In this document: positions 26,053 through 35,316 of the stretch, in pieces
Layout of the letters: each line of letters starts with the position of its first letter
How positions within the stretch are numbered: the first letter of the stretch is position 1
Source of the DNA: Firmicutes bacterium UBA3553
GTDB taxonomy: Bacteria > Bacillota > Clostridia > Tissierellales > Sedimentibacteraceae
DNA length: 64,000 nucleotides
Direction: 5' to 3'
Assembly: GCA_002381185.1 (NCBI GenBank)
Contig: DFOA01000003.1
Location: 12,732-76,731, forward strand
Notes under the pieces: generated by a model
The model's input: the letters and a program-made list of their open reading frames with translations, nothing else
What the model was told of the DNA's origin: nothing
Database searches by the model: none
Position numbers and translations under genes: made by a program

Positions 26053-27609
26053 TTATTTATTTTTCGCCATTTCAAATTCATTTTGTATTTCATCAGAAGG
26101 TTCTTCGGTCATCTTTGATACTGCATAAATAAATATACATGAAATTATAAACGCAGGCAACAATTCATATACTCCGAATATTCCACCCATTGGCTTAAGT
26201 ATAAGCTTCCAAATAAATACCATTACACCGCCGGACAACATTCCTGCAATGGCACCTTCCCTTGTTGTTCTTTTCCAGAATAATGAGAATATTGTTATTG
26301 GACCGAATGTTGCACCAAATCCCGCCCATGCAAATGAAACTATTGTAAAAATTACACTGTTTTCATCGAGAGCAATAATAATACCTATGGCTGAGATTAT
26401 TAACAACATCATTCTTGAAATCTTCATAACCTGTTCATCTGTGGCATCTTTTTTAATTAAGTGCTGGTATATATTTTTTGAAAACGCGGATGCCGCAATC
26501 AGTAAATATGAATCCGATGAACTTATTGTTGCCGCCAGTATACCAGCCATTACAAAGCCTGCAAGCATGGCTGGAAGCAAATTAGATGACAATACTATAA
26601 AAATACTCTCTGATTCACTGTAAGTTGAAAGATCAGTCGGAAATAAACTTCTTCCTATTATGCCTATAGCAACAGCAGCAACAAGTGAAATAAGAACCCA
26701 AACAGTTGCAATTCTTCTTGAAGTTTTAAGCTCATCTGCATTTCTGATTGCCATAAATCTTAAAAGAACCTGAGGCATTCCAAAATATCCAAGGCCCCAT
26801 GCCAGTGTGGATAATACAGTATATAACCCATATCTTCCTGCTTCATTAAATTGAGGCAGTCCATTTACAACTAACTGATTTCCATCTGCTCCTAATGCAG
26901 GTGATGCTATCCCGAAAAACTCAAAAAAGCCAGGTATTGACCGTGCATTCTCAATAACAGACGCCACCCCTCCAGCAGCTACTGTTCCTACTGCCAGAAT
27001 TGTCACAAGCGCAATAATCATTACAAATGCCTGCATGGTATCTGATGCTGATTCAGCTAAAAATCCGCCTAGAAATGTATACACCAAAACAAATGCAGCA
27101 CCTGCTATCATCATAAACTGATATTTAAAACCAAATAATGTACTAAACAACTTACCTACGGTAACAAAACAGCTGGATGCATAAACAGTAAAAAATACAA
27201 GTATAAACACTGCAGAAATAGTCATAATTACCTTATTTTTTTCTTTGAAACGATTGCTGAAAAAATCAGGAAGTGTTATGGAATCCCCTGCAATTACCGA
27301 ATAGTTATGTAGTCTTTTTGCTACAAACAGCCAGTTTATGTATGTGCCGGCTGCAAGGCCGATTGCTGTCCATATGGCATCACTTAAACCGTACCAATAC
27401 GCAACTCCCGGAAGGCCCATTAAAAGCCATCCGCTCATATCTGAAGCCTCAGCACTCATCGCTGTAACCAACGGGCCCAGTGATCTTCCTCCTAAAAAAA
27501 AGTTTTCACTGCTTTCATTGGCTCGCTTTGCGAAATATAGACCAATGCCTATTACAACAGCCATGTACACAATCATTGAAACAAAAATCTGTTGAGTGTC
27601 TCCTCTCAT
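26053..27609 (-). CDS. putP: Sodium/proline symporter
   Basis: Sodium:solute symporter of 518 residues, about 13 helices. PutP-type features: FFLGGRSLGPLVTAMSAEASDMSGW in the first loop, LNYxxVAKRLHNYS-like INWLFVAKRLHNYSV, and GMPQVLLRFMAIRNADEL. In E. coli PutP the Ser/Asp positions of this SAEASDMSGW segment bind Na+ and proline. AGGAGG lies 8 bases before ATG. Single-gene unit with a consensus promoter. Na+-driven uptake is consistent with the Na+-type ATPase in this window. Confidence 0.95.
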   Translation of the reverse strand: MRGDTQQIFVSMIVYMAVVIGIGLYFAKRANESSENFFLGGRSLGPLVTAMSAEASDMSGWLLMGLPGVAYWYGLSDAIWTAIGLAAGTYINWLFVAKRLHNYSVIAGDSITLPDFFSNRFKEKNKVIMTISAVFILVFFTVYASSCFVTVGKLFSTLFGFKYQFMMIAGAAFVLVYTFLGGFLAESASDTMQAFVMIIALVTILAVGTVAAGGVASVIENARSIPGFFEFFGIASPALGADGNQLVVNGLPQFNEAGRYGLYTVLSTLAWGLGYFGMPQVLLRFMAIRNADELKTSRRIATVWVLISLVAAVAIGIIGRSLFPTDLSTYSESESIFIVLSSNLLPAMLAGFVMAGILAATISSSDSYLLIAASAFSKNIYQHLIKKDATDEQVMKISRMMLLIISAIGIIIALDENSVIFTIVSFAWAGFGATFGPITIFSLFWKRTTREGAIAGMLSGGVMVFIWKLILKPMGGIFGVYELLPAFIISCIFIYAVSKMTEEPSDEIQNEFEMAKNK

Positions 27610-27639
27610 AAATCAACCTCCTTTTATATATTAAATATT

Positions 27640-27668
27640 AGTATAAGTGCAAATTTAAATAAAGTCAA
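27640..27668 (-). promoter_or_regulatory. Sigma-A promoter of putP
   Basis: On the minus strand TTGACT (27663-27668), 17 bases, TATACT (27640-27645). Confidence 0.78.
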
Positions 27669-27770
27669 GAATAAATAGTAGCATAATTTAGCGAAATGTA
27701 AACGTTGTCAAAATATTGTCAAACATTTAAAATTCCTGCTTTTTAAGCAACAGGATTATGTTTTCATAAA

Positions 27771-27804
27771 AAAACAGACATGTATTAAAATACACATCCG
27801 TTTT
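27771..27804 (-). terminator. Terminator of the nitronate monooxygenase-like gene
   Basis: AAAACAGACATGTATT and AATACACATCCGTTTT form an imperfect stem around two central bases, ending six bases before the stop codon, with a long T run on the minus strand. A second small hairpin (CCTGCT...AGCAACAGG) lies at 27735-27754. Confidence 0.7.
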
Positions 27805-27809
27805 GTATT

Positions 27810-28856
27810 TTACTGCTCTATTAAGTTTTTGATAACTTCTTTTACAGTTGATATCTTATTTATTCCGCTCAACCGCGAGCCGGAAAATATCAATCCGTCA
27901 AGACCTTCCACCGCGTTTATCAGTCCTGTTGATATGCAGTATGGGATGGCAAGCGGATTGCAGCCGGGCATGCACTTATAACACTTACTTATTGTGCAGC
28001 CGTTAGCCATTGATTCAGTCAGAAAATTTGTTCTAATAGCCCTGGCAGGCATTCCTACGGGACTCTTGATTATCATTTCATCATCATCAGTTGCATTAAC
28101 ATATGCAAGCTTGAAATTTTCATGAGCATCGCATTCTACCGTAGGAACGAACAAACTCGCAATTTGAAAGCCATCAGCTCCTGCCTCTGCAAGCTCCGTC
28201 ATATCTTCTTTAGTTCTTATTCCTCCTGCAGCAATAACAGGTATTTTGATGCTGTGTTCTGATTCAATACTGACGATATACTCTTTTACTTCTTTAACAA
28301 TTTCTTTTAAGGATGCATATTTTTTTTCCAGCATTTCATCCATTTTAAAGCCTAAATGTCCGCCGGCCAGCGGTCCCTCCACAACAACAGCATCGGGCAG
28401 CCTTCCATGTTTTAAATAGCTTTTAATTATAATTCTGGCAGCCTTTACTGATGATACTATGGGAGCAATTTTAGTAGATGTTCCTTCCACAAGCTTAGGA
28501 AGTGCAAGGGGTAATCCTGCTCCTGATATTATTAAATCTATTTTTTCTTCAACAGCCTTTTTTACATAAAGCTCATAATTGTTCATGGCAGCCATCAAAT
28601 TCATGGCAATTATTCCTTTTGTTTTTTCCCTTGCTTTTTTTATTTCCTTGCTAATAGCTCTTAAATTGGCTTCAACAGGATTAGTTGCGAAATCAGGCTC
28701 GCGAAATCCTATCTGCACACCTGAAATAGTTCCTATTCCGCCTTCATTGGCTACGGCAGCCGCTAAGCCGGACAAAGATACTCCAATGCCCATACCGCCT
28801 TGAATTATTGGAATCTTAGCTGTTAAATTTCCTATTTTCAATTCTTTAAATTCCAT
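27810..28856 (-). CDS. Nitronate monooxygenase-like/FabK-related flavoenzyme
   Basis: FMN-dependent TIM-barrel protein of 348 residues in the nitronate monooxygenase family. IPIIQGGMGIGVSLSGLAAAVANEGG, VEGPLAGGHLGF, PVIAAGGI and GADGFQIASLF are the FMN-site segments. Near the C-terminus is an unusual cysteine cluster (CTISKCYKCMPGCNP...PYC), a possible metal or iron-sulfur site. GGAG precedes ATG. The promoter carries the same dyad as the acpP promoter, so a fatty-acid-linked function, for example enoyl reduction like FabK, is a serious alternative to nitroalkane oxidation. Confidence 0.82.
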   Translation of the reverse strand: MEFKELKIGNLTAKIPIIQGGMGIGVSLSGLAAAVANEGGIGTISGVQIGFREPDFATNPVEANLRAISKEIKKAREKTKGIIAMNLMAAMNNYELYVKKAVEEKIDLIISGAGLPLALPKLVEGTSTKIAPIVSSVKAARIIIKSYLKHGRLPDAVVVEGPLAGGHLGFKMDEMLEKKYASLKEIVKEVKEYIVSIESEHSIKIPVIAAGGIRTKEDMTELAEAGADGFQIASLFVPTVECDAHENFKLAYVNATDDDEMIIKSPVGMPARAIRTNFLTESMANGCTISKCYKCMPGCNPLAIPYCISTGLINAVEGLDGLIFSGSRLSGINKISTVKEVIKNLIEQ

Positions 28857-28886
28857 ATTTTCTCCAATATCTTTAATATCTATTTA

Positions 28887-28899
28887 TTTGATATTCAAA
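28887..28899. promoter_or_regulatory. FabT/FabR-like operator at the NMO-like promoter
   Basis: TTTGATATTCAAA, a perfect 5-bp dyad around TAT, overlaps the last base of the -10 box. From memory it resembles the FabT box of streptococci (TTTGATTATCAAA-type). The same arrangement, with one mismatch, is found at 42839-42851 before acpP. Confidence 0.55.
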
Positions 28900-28927
28900 G
28901 TATATATGTGTTGCAATGTTTTGTCAA
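28899..28927 (-). promoter_or_regulatory. Sigma-A promoter of the NMO-like gene
   Basis: On the minus strand TTGACA (28922-28927), 17 bases, TATACT (28899-28904); the initiation region is covered by the dyad at 28887-28899. Confidence 0.8.
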
Positions 28928-28961
28928 GAAAAAACTACGGCGGTTAATTGCTTAACCGCCA
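28927..28961 (-). terminator. Terminator of the V-type ATPase operon
   Basis: GGCGGTTAA, loop of four, TTAACCGCC, with TTTTTTC following on the minus strand shortly after the hairpin. Ten bases past the subunit D stop. Confidence 0.87.
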
Positions 28962-28970
28962 TAAATAAAA

Positions 28971-29669
28971 TTATTTGTTATATGTGCTGTATTCATCAAG
29001 GGCAGCATTAGTGCTTGCCTGTTTTTCCTCAATGACTTCCTGAATCATCATGTCTTTGACCTTCATGAGTCTGGTTTGATTTCCTCTTTCGTTTTCATCC
29101 AATTTCATTTGAATGTATTTTATGGTTTCCTGAAATTGAGGAATCATGACATATTCAAGAGCGTTAACCCTTCTTCTGGTTTTTTCGATTTCTGCTGCCA
29201 AGAGCTGTACTTCTTTTTCAACTGCAGCCAGCTTGAGCAATTCAGGAAAAATATTTGATAAATTCTCAATTGCATTATCAAGCTCAGCAGATGTGTTAGC
29301 AAAGCCATATGGGTAAATGTTTGATGTATCGTCGGTTGTTGTTTTAAAATCAAATACGGGAACATCGACACTCATAACATTTTTATTGCCCACTTCAATT
29401 GAAACACCCTGCTTAGGGAACATTAACGCTTCATTCAAAACCTCTGTTGACATTACAGCACTGGCTATTACAAAGTTAGAATAAATATTTCCGATATGCG
29501 CCTCCACCTGTTCACGCAAGGACTTGTTTTCTCTGGCAAGCTCTAAAAATTGCTTCATAAGCTCATCACGTTTATCCTTAAGCATCTTATGGCCCTTCAC
29601 AGCCACCTTTAAACGCTTTTTAAGAGTGGTTAAGACCATTCTGGTGGGATTTACATTTAATCTTGCCAT
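28971..29669 (-). CDS. ntpD: V-type ATP synthase subunit D
   Basis: Central-stalk subunit of 232 residues. The N-terminal MARLNVNPTRMVLTTLKKRLK and the C-terminal RRVNALEYVMIPQFQETIKYI are the two ends of the long antiparallel coiled coil that rotates inside the A3B3 head. GAGGTG lies before ATG. Last gene of the nine-gene operon, followed by the terminator at 28927. Confidence 0.96.
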   Translation of the reverse strand: MARLNVNPTRMVLTTLKKRLKVAVKGHKMLKDKRDELMKQFLELARENKSLREQVEAHIGNIYSNFVIASAVMSTEVLNEALMFPKQGVSIEVGNKNVMSVDVPVFDFKTTTDDTSNIYPYGFANTSAELDNAIENLSNIFPELLKLAAVEKEVQLLAAEIEKTRRRVNALEYVMIPQFQETIKYIQMKLDENERGNQTRLMKVKDMMIQEVIEEKQASTNAALDEYSTYNK

Positions 29670-29685
29670 AACTTAACACCTCTCA

Positions 29686-31062
29686 TTAATCTTGTTTTGG
29701 ATAATATTTTTCAAGATATTCGTCTCTTATACGTTTTAATTCGCTCTTAGGAAGAAGTGTCAATAAATCCCATCCTATAGTCAGTGTTTCTTCGATGGTT
29801 CTGTTTGTTTCATAGCCTTGAGAAACATATTTTTTTTCAAACTCATCAGCAAATTTAGCATAAAATTTATCAGCGTCTGACAGGGCAGCTTCACCGAGTA
29901 TCGCCATCAATTCCTTTGCTTCCTTACCTCTTGCATAAGCCGCAAACAGCTGATTCAGAACGTCTGAGTGGTCTTCTCTTGTTTTTCCTCTTCCTATACC
30001 TTTGTCCTTCAGACGTGATAGTGAAGGAAGAACGTCAATAGGAGGCTTAATATTCTTTCTGTACAATTCACGTGAAAGAATAATCTGTCCTTCTGTAATA
30101 TATCCTGTTAAGTCAGGAATAGGATGTGTTTTATCATCTTCAGGCATTGTCAGTATAGGAATCATAGTGATGGATCCTTCCTGATCTCTCTTTCTTCCTG
30201 CCCTTTCATAAATAGTAGCTAAGTCGGTATACAAGTATCCTGGATATCCACGTCTTCCTGGAACTTCCTTACGTGCGGCTGATACCTCACGGAGAGCTTC
30301 AGCATAGTTTGTTATATCCGTAAGTATAACAAGAACGTGCATTCCTTTTTCAAAGGCAAGGAATTCTGCTGCAGTCAACGCCATACGCGGAGTTGAGATA
30401 CGCTCTATGGCAGGGTCATCTGCCAGGTTCATAAACAATACCGTTCTGTCTATAGCCCCTGTCTTTCTAAAGTCGGAAATAAAGAAATCTGCTTCTTCGT
30501 AAGTGATACCTATAGCTGCAAATACAACGGCAAACTTTGAATCTGTTCCCAAAACTTTTGACTGACGTGCAATTTGGGCTGCCAAATCCGCATGCGGCAA
30601 ACCTGAACCTGAGAATATCGGCAGCTTTTGCCCTCTAACCAGTGTATTCAATCCATCTATTGCTGAAACGCCTGTCTGAATAAATTCATCCGGATAGTCT
30701 CTTGCTGAAGGATTCATGGGCAGACCGTTTATATCCAATCTTTTTTCGGGAATTATTTCGGGACCGTTGTCTATTGGTCTTCCAAGTCCATCAAATACAC
30801 GCCCGAGCATATCGTATGATACCGCCAATTCCATTCCTCTTCCAAGGAACTTAACCTTGCTTTCTGCCAGATTGATGCCGGCAGAGCTTTCGAACAGCTG
30901 TACCAATGCATTGCTTCCGTTTATTTCAAGCACCCTGCAGCTTCTTGTTTCACCGCTTGGCAGTTCAATTACACCCAGCTCATCATACGCTACATTTTCA
31001 ACATTTTTAACAAGCATTAAAGGTCCTGCAACCTCGGATATGGTTTTATATTCTCTAATCAT
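29686..31062 (-). CDS. ntpB: V-type ATP synthase subunit B
   Basis: Regulatory, non-catalytic nucleotide-site subunit of 458 residues. It lacks the GxxGxGKT P-loop and instead shows IFSGSGLPHADLAAQIARQ; DPAIERISTPRMALTAAEFLAF and EVPGRRGYPGYLYTDLATIYERAGR are conserved. ATG at 31062 starts one base after the subunit A stop with GGAGG 8 bases upstream; an ATG at 31089 inside subunit A is rejected. It alternates with A in the hexameric head. Confidence 0.97.
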   Translation of the reverse strand: MIREYKTISEVAGPLMLVKNVENVAYDELGVIELPSGETRSCRVLEINGSNALVQLFESSAGINLAESKVKFLGRGMELAVSYDMLGRVFDGLGRPIDNGPEIIPEKRLDINGLPMNPSARDYPDEFIQTGVSAIDGLNTLVRGQKLPIFSGSGLPHADLAAQIARQSKVLGTDSKFAVVFAAIGITYEEADFFISDFRKTGAIDRTVLFMNLADDPAIERISTPRMALTAAEFLAFEKGMHVLVILTDITNYAEALREVSAARKEVPGRRGYPGYLYTDLATIYERAGRKRDQEGSITMIPILTMPEDDKTHPIPDLTGYITEGQIILSRELYRKNIKPPIDVLPSLSRLKDKGIGRGKTREDHSDVLNQLFAAYARGKEAKELMAILGEAALSDADKFYAKFADEFEKKYVSQGYETNRTIEETLTIGWDLLTLLPKSELKRIRDEYLEKYYPKQD

Positions 31063-31063
31063 A

Positions 31064-32836
31064 TTATTCGGCCTCCTTGCTTGATACAAGAGCTGATATT
31101 TCTGTTTCTATCTGCTTTTTAATGTTGTCAAAAGCTTCCTGAACACCTTTTTCTTCTGTATATTTGAATCTTCCTATTCTTTCTCTCACAGGAAGGTTCT
31201 CTAAAGCTTTAAAGTCAGCTCCTTCTTTTAAAGCTTCTATTCCATCATAGTAATATTTCAAAATTAAAGTAAGCAGTTTATGCTGTTTTTCAAGAGATGA
31301 ATATGTGTCTACATCATGGAATGCATTTTGGTGGAGGTAGTCCTCTCTTATGGAGCGTGTTGCTTCAAGTTTTAATCTGTCTTGTACCGACAATGAATCA
31401 ACTCCGACCAATTGAACTATCTCATTTAATTCCGCTTCTTCCTGCAAAAGCTTAACGGTTTCAGAACGAAGATCAGTCCAGTCTCTTGCAACATTTTCAT
31501 TAAACCATTTTCCAAGTCTGTCTGCATACAATGAGTAGCTGTTCAGCCAGTTTATAGCAGGGAAATGACGTCTGTATGCAAGCTGTGCATCAAGAGCCCA
31601 GAATACTTTAACTATACGAAGAGTTGCCTGCGATACAGGTTCTGAAATATCTCCGCCCGGAGGTGATACTGCCCCTATTGCCGACAGTGCTCCTTCTCTT
31701 CCTTCAGTTCCGAGACTTATAACTCTTCCGGCTCTTTCATAGAATTGTGCCAGACGAGATGCAAGGTATGCAGGATATCCTTCTTCACCGGGCATTTCTT
31801 CAAGACGCCCTGACATTTCACGGAGCGCTTCGGCCCAACGTGATGTTGAGTCTGCCATAAGTGCAACTGAATATCCCATGTCCCTGAAATATTCTGCTAT
31901 GGTTATTCCTGTATAAATAGATGCCTCACGAGCGGCAACAGGCATATCTGATGTGTTGGCTATCAACACTGTACGTTTCATCAATGATTCCCCCGTTCTT
32001 GGATCCTTAAGTTCAGGGAACTCCATTAAAACGTCCGTCATTTCGTTTCCGCGCTCGCCACAGCCTATATATACAACTATTTCCGCATCGGCCCATTTAG
32101 CCAGCTGATGCTGTACTACCGTCTTACCGCTTCCGAATGGTCCGGGAACTGCCGCAACACCGCCCTTTGAAATAGGGAACAATGTATCTATAACTCTCTG
32201 CCCTGTTACCAGCGGTCTTTCAGGAACTAATTTTTCCTTGTATGGTCTGCCTTTTCTTACAGGCCATTTTTGCATCATTGTTAAATTGGCAATTTCTCCA
32301 TTATCTTTTTTTACAACACATACAGTCTCTTCAACTGTGAAGTTTCCTGACTTTATATCAGTAATTGTTCCATTTATTCCGTAAGGAACCATAATTTTTT
32401 GCTGAACTACTATTGTTTCCTGAACGGTTCCTATTATATCTCCTGCCTGAACTTTGTCTCCTGCCTTTGCTGCAGGCACAAATTCCCATTTCTTTTCTCT
32501 GTTAAGAGATGGAACACTGATACCTCTTGCAATGTTAGGCCCGGCAATTTTTTTGATTTCTTCCAACGGACGCTGTATTCCGTCATATATAGTTTCTATA
32601 AGTCCAGGTCCCAGTTCAACTGAAAGCTGTGCTCCTGTTGTTACAACCGGTGCACCCGGAGCTAAACCTGCTGTTTCTTCATATACCTGTATAGATGCTC
32701 TGTCACCGCGCATCTCTATAATTTCGCCAATCAGCCCCTGTTCGCTTACACGTACAACGTCAAACATGTCTGCTTCCTTCATACCTTCAGCAATAACCAG
32801 CGGACCTGATATTTTTACTACTCTTCCTTGGCTCAT
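31064..32836 (-). CDS. ntpA: V-type ATP synthase catalytic subunit A
   Basis: Catalytic head subunit of 590 residues. It has the P-loop GPFGSGKTVVQHQLAKW, the A-specific non-homologous insertion (about 115-190), GERGNEMTDVLMEFPEL and SGRLEEMPGEEGYPAYLASRLA. ATG at 32836 has AGGTG 9 bases upstream; an in-frame GTG at 32848 overlaps that site and is rejected. It couples ATP turnover to rotation of D/F and ion flow through K and I. Confidence 0.97.
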   Translation of the reverse strand: MSQGRVVKISGPLVIAEGMKEADMFDVVRVSEQGLIGEIIEMRGDRASIQVYEETAGLAPGAPVVTTGAQLSVELGPGLIETIYDGIQRPLEEIKKIAGPNIARGISVPSLNREKKWEFVPAAKAGDKVQAGDIIGTVQETIVVQQKIMVPYGINGTITDIKSGNFTVEETVCVVKKDNGEIANLTMMQKWPVRKGRPYKEKLVPERPLVTGQRVIDTLFPISKGGVAAVPGPFGSGKTVVQHQLAKWADAEIVVYIGCGERGNEMTDVLMEFPELKDPRTGESLMKRTVLIANTSDMPVAAREASIYTGITIAEYFRDMGYSVALMADSTSRWAEALREMSGRLEEMPGEEGYPAYLASRLAQFYERAGRVISLGTEGREGALSAIGAVSPPGGDISEPVSQATLRIVKVFWALDAQLAYRRHFPAINWLNSYSLYADRLGKWFNENVARDWTDLRSETVKLLQEEAELNEIVQLVGVDSLSVQDRLKLEATRSIREDYLHQNAFHDVDTYSSLEKQHKLLTLILKYYYDGIEALKEGADFKALENLPVRERIGRFKYTEEKGVQEAFDNIKKQIETEISALVSSKEAE

Positions 32837-32869
32837 TAAATAAATCACCTGCTTTCATTTTTTATAACA

Positions 32870-33190
32870 TTAATCATTGTTAAACAATATATCTGCACCA
32901 ACTGCTCTTTCAACTGCTTTCTTAATATTTTCCAGTCCTATGCCTGTTGAGCCTTTCATGCCCGGTATAGGAATAATTGCCGGCAGGCGTTTTTCGTTAT
33001 ATTCATAAATAGTGTCCTTTATTTCAACATAGAAGTTTTCTGTCATATAAATAATGGCATAATCTTCATCAGCTATGGATTTAAGTTTATTTTCTGCATC
33101 TTCCTTTGTGGAGCAGTCAAATACATCTAATCCTACCGCCTTGAATCCCAAGACACTTTGTTTGTCTCCAATAACACCTATTTTATACAT
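32870..33190 (-). CDS. ntpF: V-type ATP synthase subunit F
   Basis: Small central-stalk subunit of 106 residues with a Rossmann-like fold. MYKIGVIGDKQSVLGFKAVGLDVF and YAIIYMTENFY are typical, as is the C-terminal PGMKGSTGIGLENIKKAVERAVG. Its start overlaps the end of subunit C by 8 bases, so translation is coupled. It binds D and stimulates turnover. Confidence 0.95.
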   Translation of the reverse strand: MYKIGVIGDKQSVLGFKAVGLDVFDCSTKEDAENKLKSIADEDYAIIYMTENFYVEIKDTIYEYNEKRLPAIIPIPGMKGSTGIGLENIKKAVERAVGADILFNND

Positions 33191-34190
33191 AAGTCTCTCT
33201 CAACCTTTCTTTGATAAGCTCAGGCGAGATACCTGCAAGTTTGCCTGCCAATATGATTCTTGCAATTTTAATCTCATTATCCTTTGCTATTAAATAACCT
33301 GCCAGTGGCTCTATTCCAAAGGAAACATATTTCGCGCTCTTAATGTATTCAATAATCTTGTTATCCAACAGCTTTTCCAAGGTTGTAAACTTACCTGTTT
33401 CAGCCAGAGCCTCAGTTCCTTCCAGAAATACTTCCTTAAAACCATATGCAGACAATTGTTCGGCAAATTTTTCAAATGGCTCGTCATAGCTTCTTATGAA
33501 AACCTGTTCGCTGATATTACCGCCACGCAAATAAACCTTTGTGAAAAAATCCCATGATTTATTCATTTTTTTAAGCCTTACATATGTTTTTATATTAATT
33601 GCATCTATTTGCATTTTAACATAATCAATTATGAATTTACTTTTTGTTTCTTCTGCAGATTTCAGCATTTCATCATAGCAGTATTTATCTAATATGATGT
33701 CTATTATCTGAGGGTCATTTGTTTTCGGGAAAGTCTCAATTATTTCTTTCAATGCACTTTCCATGCTTTCCGTAAGTTCTGAAAAATCTCTTTCCTTTAC
33801 AGAATACTTGAGGATTTTCAAATCAATTGATCCTGTATCAACAAGAGCATCTGAGGCATCAATGCCTAAATACTCTGATTTCATGATGACCTTTAAATTG
33901 TGATAATCATATGGATATAAAAACATATTGAAGTAGTCCAATTCAGGAGCTATAGATGTGATGAAATCATAGGTTTTCTTATGTTCATCTGTTAAGAGCT
34001 TCTCATAATTGTTAGGATCTGTCATCTCGCTGCCATATCCGTAATCAATATCATCTAAAACCTTCAAGGCATCTTCAGTTGTTTTCGCATCTATCATTTT
34101 TTCTGCTCTTTCACGTGTAAGCATGTTTTTTTCAACACTTCGCACACGTGCGGTAGAAAACAAATAATCTGTATCCTTAATCTTCGCCAA
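33183..34190 (-). CDS. ntpC: V-type ATP synthase subunit C
   Basis: Funnel-shaped subunit of about 335 residues joining the central stalk (D/F) to the membrane K ring. KDTDYLFSTARVRSVEKNMLT, the YDYHNLKVIMKSEYLG segment and FGIEPLAGYLIAKDNEIKIARIILAGKLAGI are the family landmarks. The ATG at 34196 is only one base after AGGAGG; TTG at 34190 has a 7-base spacing and is preferred, changing only two residues. It overlaps subunit F by 8 bases. Confidence 0.94.
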   Translation of the reverse strand: MAKIKDTDYLFSTARVRSVEKNMLTRERAEKMIDAKTTEDALKVLDDIDYGYGSEMTDPNNYEKLLTDEHKKTYDFITSIAPELDYFNMFLYPYDYHNLKVIMKSEYLGIDASDALVDTGSIDLKILKYSVKERDFSELTESMESALKEIIETFPKTNDPQIIDIILDKYCYDEMLKSAEETKSKFIIDYVKMQIDAINIKTYVRLKKMNKSWDFFTKVYLRGGNISEQVFIRSYDEPFEKFAEQLSAYGFKEVFLEGTEALAETGKFTTLEKLLDNKIIEYIKSAKYVSFGIEPLAGYLIAKDNEIKIARIILAGKLAGISPELIKERLRETYV

Positions 34191-34217
34191 AGCCATTCCT
34201 CCTTTCAAGCAGGAAAA

Positions 34218-34799
34218 TTATTTAAAAAGTACATTTGCAACATCATTTGTAAGGTCGTCCCTCATGGAGTCCAGTATGGTTTCAAATGTGCTGTTTATTA
34301 TAATTGCACCGCTTTTTAGCATAAAACCGCCGCTGGCATTCACAGTATCATTGCCCAATGTAAATTTTTCTGCTTTTAATTTTTCATTGACAGCTTTAAC
34401 TAACTTTTCTCCGATCTTCTCTCTGTCTTGCTTATTCAAAATTATTATTCCGTCTTTATACGGAATTTTAATTATTTCATTTGACAGAAAATCTATATAT
34501 TTATCTTCCGGCATAGCTCTAAGCTTTTTTAGTGCCGTATCAAAGCTTTTTTTAATAGCTTCCTGTTTAGCACCGAGAATCAATTTTCTTCCCTGAAGCT
34601 CCGCTGCTGAAATTTTTCTGCTTTTTAAACTTTCGGCATCCTTGCTGGCTTTCTCTGCCGCTGCGTTTTTAATTGTTTCTGCTTCATTGTTTGCTTTATT
34701 GATTATTTCTTCCTTGCTTCTTTCAGCATTTTTAAGGGAAACTTCTGCAATTTGTTTAGCGTCGCTTAAAATATTAGCCGTTATATTTTCAATGCTCAT
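34218..34799 (-). CDS. ntpE: V-type ATP synthase subunit E
   Basis: Peripheral-stalk subunit of 193 residues. The N-terminal half is a long charged helix rich in Lys, Glu and Ala (KNAERSKEEIINKANNEAE), the C-terminal half a compact domain that contacts subunit B (GGFMLKSGAIIINSTFETILDSMRDDL). It pairs with the subunit H-like coiled-coil protein encoded at the start of the operon. GAGG precedes ATG. Confidence 0.93.
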   Translation of the reverse strand: MSIENITANILSDAKQIAEVSLKNAERSKEEIINKANNEAETIKNAAAEKASKDAESLKSRKISAAELQGRKLILGAKQEAIKKSFDTALKKLRAMPEDKYIDFLSNEIIKIPYKDGIIILNKQDREKIGEKLVKAVNEKLKAEKFTLGNDTVNASGGFMLKSGAIIINSTFETILDSMRDDLTNDVANVLFK

Positions 34800-34836
34800 T
34801 TCCTCACATCCTTATTTAAATTTAGTATAAAACCTA

Positions 34837-35316
34837 TTAAATTGTAATACCGTTTATCATAAGGAAAGAAATAAGAAGTGCCAAAACCGCATATGTTTCA
34901 ACCATTGCAGCATAAACCATTGCTTTTGCTATTTCTTCCGGTCTTTTTCCTATAAGCATAATACCGGATGCAGCAACTTTTCCCTGATGAATAGCTGAAA
35001 TAATACCTACGATACCTATAGGAAGTGAAGCTGCCAGAAAGAATCCTCCCTGAGCTGCTGATAATTCAGCCATACCGCCGCCTAACAGGCCTATCTTATT
35101 TAGGATTATAAAAGCTATAAGAAGTCCATATATACCTTGTGTTCCCGGTAATGCCTGTAAAATTAATGTAGAACCAAACTTCTTAGGATCTTCCGCCACA
35201 ACTCCTGAAGCAGCCTGACCTGCTATTCCAACTCCAATCGCACTTCCTATACCTGCCAATGCAGCAACTGAAGCTCCTAAAATTGCTAAAAAATTTCCGC
35301 TTGTTAAAATATTCAT
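34837..35316 (-). CDS. ntpK: V-type ATP synthase subunit K (rotor ring), Na+ type
   Basis: Rotor-ring proteolipid of 159 residues, four helices (two hairpins). The ion site of the Enterococcus hirae Na+-ATPase (Leu61, Thr64, Gln65, Gln110, Glu139) is matched with small offsets by L56, T59 and Q60 in LPGTQGIYG, Q111 in HQGKVAASG and E140 in MVETYAVLALL. Only the second hairpin carries the carboxylate. This predicts Na+ rather than H+ translocation. AAGGAGG precedes ATG. Confidence 0.96.
   Translation of the reverse strand: MNILTSGNFLAILGASVAALAGIGSAIGVGIAGQAASGVVAEDPKKFGSTLILQALPGTQGIYGLLIAFIILNKIGLLGGGMAELSAAQGGFFLAASLPIGIVGIISAIHQGKVAASGIMLIGKRPEEIAKAMVYAAMVETYAVLALLISFLMINGITI

Noticed and set aside
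32454..32843. 129-codon plus-strand frame opposite V-ATPase subunit A
   Set aside because: Antisense shadow of a highly conserved gene, no start context.
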